DNA of 32,661 bases from an uncultured Bacteroidota bacterium. Lineage in GTDB: Bacteria; Bacteroidota; Bacteroidia; Chitinophagales; Chitinophagaceae. Below, piece by piece: positions 31,231 through 32,661 of this stretch. Position 1 is the first letter of the stretch; each line of letters starts with the position of its first letter. Where the stretch lies: contig CAIKYB010000028.1 in assembly GCA_903831575.1 (NCBI GenBank), positions 1-32,661 of the forward strand. The letters run 5' to 3'. The notes under the pieces are model-generated. The model ran no database searches. It had not been told where the DNA came from and worked only from the letters and a program-made list of their open reading frames with translations. Position numbers and translations under genes: made by a program.

Positions 31231-32538
31231 TTAATTTATTTGTCTAATCAATAATCCAGGATATAAATTTTTACTCTTTCCGTCAAAAGTTGTTCTATCA
31301 ATTGCTGGTTTACTTGGATCAGCAGTCAACTCTGCACCAGCAGTGTTATCCCAAATCATGCCTTTTTTAACTTTAATAGTCGTTACTTGCTTATACTCTG
31401 ATTTTCCAGTTTCCGGATCAATATTATTTTCCAATACTTCATACTTGTCTCCATCTTCCAATCCTTCTTTCATACCAATTTTTGCAGTGATTGGATCAGC
31501 AGTAAATAGCGGAGTTTTTGTTTTAAATACTTCATATTTCTTTTGAAGCTTTGCAAATACTTTATCTACATTTCTTTTAGTAGCCAACTCAATAATTTGT
31601 TGCTCTGTTCTGTTTTCTTTTAAAGAAAAGGTAACCAAACTAACTGCATTATCCTCTCCTATTGGCACTAACGTATAATTATAGTTATCAAACGCTGCTT
31701 TCTTCTTAGCATCAACCGTACCTTTTTCCATATACTGGTTGTTATAAAATTCATTCGAAATAGTATCATTCCATTTTAACTGGTATAAATATGATTTAGT
31801 CCAAACAGAATACCCCTCTTTTGCCTTATCATAAGCTGCATCTGCAGCCTGCATCGCTTTTTGACGCAACATCTCCATTTTAATATCCTGTGCTTTTAAT
31901 TTTGCAGCGTCTCTAAGAATTGCAGCAATTGGTTCATTTGGGAAATAATTCATTTTAGTAAAAACAACAAATGTATTTGGTATTAATTCTATGCCCGCAC
32001 TCATTAATATAGAATTACCATTATTAGATGCCCCAGCTTTTTTCTTATCTATAAACGAAGCATCAAAAATTCCTCTTTCTGCAACTAAATTATAATCGAA
32101 ACTTCCATCTGCCTGACGATTGAACCACTTTGCAATTAACTTATTAGCTAATTTGCTTTGTTTGATATATTTATTTATGATTAATGGCATATCAGCAGCG
32201 TCTTTGTCTATCAATCCACCAGTTGCATCCTGAGCAGCTGAACCTAATGCGTTTTCTGCCGCTGATTTGGCTGGCTTCTCTGCAGCTGTAAGTGCATATT
32301 TTTTAGGATCAAAAGATTTGTCTGCAATTGTATGGTTATTGTATTTATCTGGAAATGGATTAGCGTTGTATGCTTTTGTTACGATTTCTTTACTAGGAAA
32401 ATTATCCGATTCTAATAATATCAGATGAAGAGAACTTCTACGATATTTTGTTTCTTTTCCAGCATCTGCAGCTGTTTGTGCATTAACAGTAATGCCGATA
32501 GTAAATACGACAGCGCTTACTAATAGTATTTTTTTCAT
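31231..32538 (-). CDS. Secreted protein of unknown function, first gene of operon
   Basis: A 435-residue exported protein with a signal peptide (1-21, ending VNAQ). The mature N-terminus KYRRSSLHLILLESDNFPSKEIVTKAYNANPFPDKYN resembles a Bacteroidota family I recall only as hypothetical (RSSL...PDKYN pattern). A low-complexity AAEKPAKSAAENALGSAAQ stretch follows (about 85-115), then a helical middle, and at about 354-400 a small beta segment GLEDGDKYEVLENNIDPETGKSEYKQVTTIKVKKGMIWDN that looks like an SH3-type barrel such as the C-terminal domain of FlgT. That likeness is by eye. It is the first gene of five same-strand genes with gaps of 11-16 bases, and I cannot see the promoter clearly. Confidence 0.75.
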   Translation of the reverse strand: MKKILLVSAVVFTIGITVNAQTAADAGKETKYRRSSLHLILLESDNFPSKEIVTKAYNANPFPDKYNNHTIADKSFDPKKYALTAAEKPAKSAAENALGSAAQDATGGLIDKDAADMPLIINKYIKQSKLANKLIAKWFNRQADGSFDYNLVAERGIFDASFIDKKKAGASNNGNSILMSAGIELIPNTFVVFTKMNYFPNEPIAAILRDAAKLKAQDIKMEMLRQKAMQAADAAYDKAKEGYSVWTKSYLYQLKWNDTISNEFYNNQYMEKGTVDAKKKAAFDNYNYTLVPIGEDNAVSLVTFSLKENRTEQQIIELATKRNVDKVFAKLQKKYEVFKTKTPLFTADPITAKIGMKEGLEDGDKYEVLENNIDPETGKSEYKQVTTIKVKKGMIWDNTAGAELTADPSKPAIDRTTFDGKSKNLYPGLLIRQIN

Positions 32539-32661
32539 TTTTTAAGATATTTAATAATTTTCCTACTCTTATGGCTTTTCGGAATAAGGCCCCGTTTTTT
32601 TTGTGGTTTCAAGACTCCACATTTTTTAAGAACTATAAATATAATAATATATTTTAAATAA
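32539..32661. other. Upstream region of the five-gene operon (window edge)
   Basis: The last 123 bases are AT-rich. On the minus strand TATATTTATAG contains one sequence one base off the TAnnTTTG promoter pattern, and a weak five-base-pair stem TGTGG/CCACA occurs at 32602-32621. No ORF of size is seen. The upstream end is cut by the window, so the promoter cannot be confirmed. Confidence 0.3.

Noticed and set aside
32602..32621. Terminator at the right edge (TGTGG/CCACA with T-runs)
   Set aside because: Only five pairs, T-runs mainly on the plus strand where no gene ends here; not strong enough to call.
516..32661. tRNA, rRNA or riboswitch genes in the spacers
   Set aside because: No cloverleaf or conserved riboswitch core was found by reading; spacers are short or filled by the 8-9 bp arrays. 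In particular no FMN-type element precedes ribD.

Overview
The window is about 32.7 kb of AT-rich bacterial chromosome. It looks like a Bacteroidota (Bacteroidetes) member, probably of the Chitinophagaceae or close relatives. The reasons are a 1717-residue secreted protein ending in a gliding-type (CHU_C, type B) sorting domain next to a PorP/SprF gene, DUF1343/NamZ and DUF4403 proteins, an intergenic TAnnTTTG-type promoter motif, many Lys-rich signal peptides ending in Ala-Gln, and no visible Shine-Dalgarno pattern. It is dominated by housekeeping genes, with no transposase, phage gene, CRISPR array, tRNA or rRNA that I can see.

Layout. 1-1896 (+): the end of a glutaryl-CoA dehydrogenase, 3-hydroxybutyryl-CoA dehydrogenase and a YbjQ/UPF0145 protein; the first two act in one route, from glutaryl-CoA to crotonyl-CoA and from 3-hydroxybutyryl-CoA to acetoacetyl-CoA. 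2045-3012 (-): a secreted thioredoxin-like protein and a MmcQ/YjbR protein. 3089-9210 (-): the giant repetitive surface protein and its PorP/SprF partner. 9311-10984 (-): yigZ and ribD, divergent from prmC (+, 11009-11866). 11850-15903 (-): exbD, exbB, a stomatin-like SPFH protein, pepT and a SlyD-type FKBP. 16082-18250 (+): a NamZ-type muramidase and fmt. 18289-23831 and 24050-26671 (-): a secreted papain-like protease, a LysM protein, an rRNA m5C methyltransferase, the three-part proton-translocating transhydrogenase (pntAA, pntAB, pntB), a small-molecule-type methyltransferase and folA. 26741-28117 (-): a DUF4403 lipoprotein. 28211-32538 (-): five tightly packed genes for secreted proteins of unknown function ending at a strong terminator.

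Two things stand out. First, the five-gene secreted operon at the right end looks like a dedicated envelope system. Two of its proteins are LPP20/FlgT-N-like paralogues. One has a DUF6175-like or TolB-N-like look. One ends in a possible SH3-like segment. One combines an assembly-type N-terminal domain with a Cys-rich helical region. Second, seven intergenic spacers carry the same kind of sequence: arrays of 8-9 bp units (GTTTCARAG, GTTCAAAAG, GTTGATTA) that start at or within a few bases of the upstream gene's stop codon in the direction of transcription. Several have a second array in inverted orientation and a core containing CACGCAAAGTTCGCAAGG. In six of the seven the stop codon is inside or touching the array. 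One such array, ten units of exactly 9 bp, lies inside the transhydrogenase operon.

No stretch longer than 300 bases lacks a gene. The longest spacer is the 218 bp between pntAA and pntAB.
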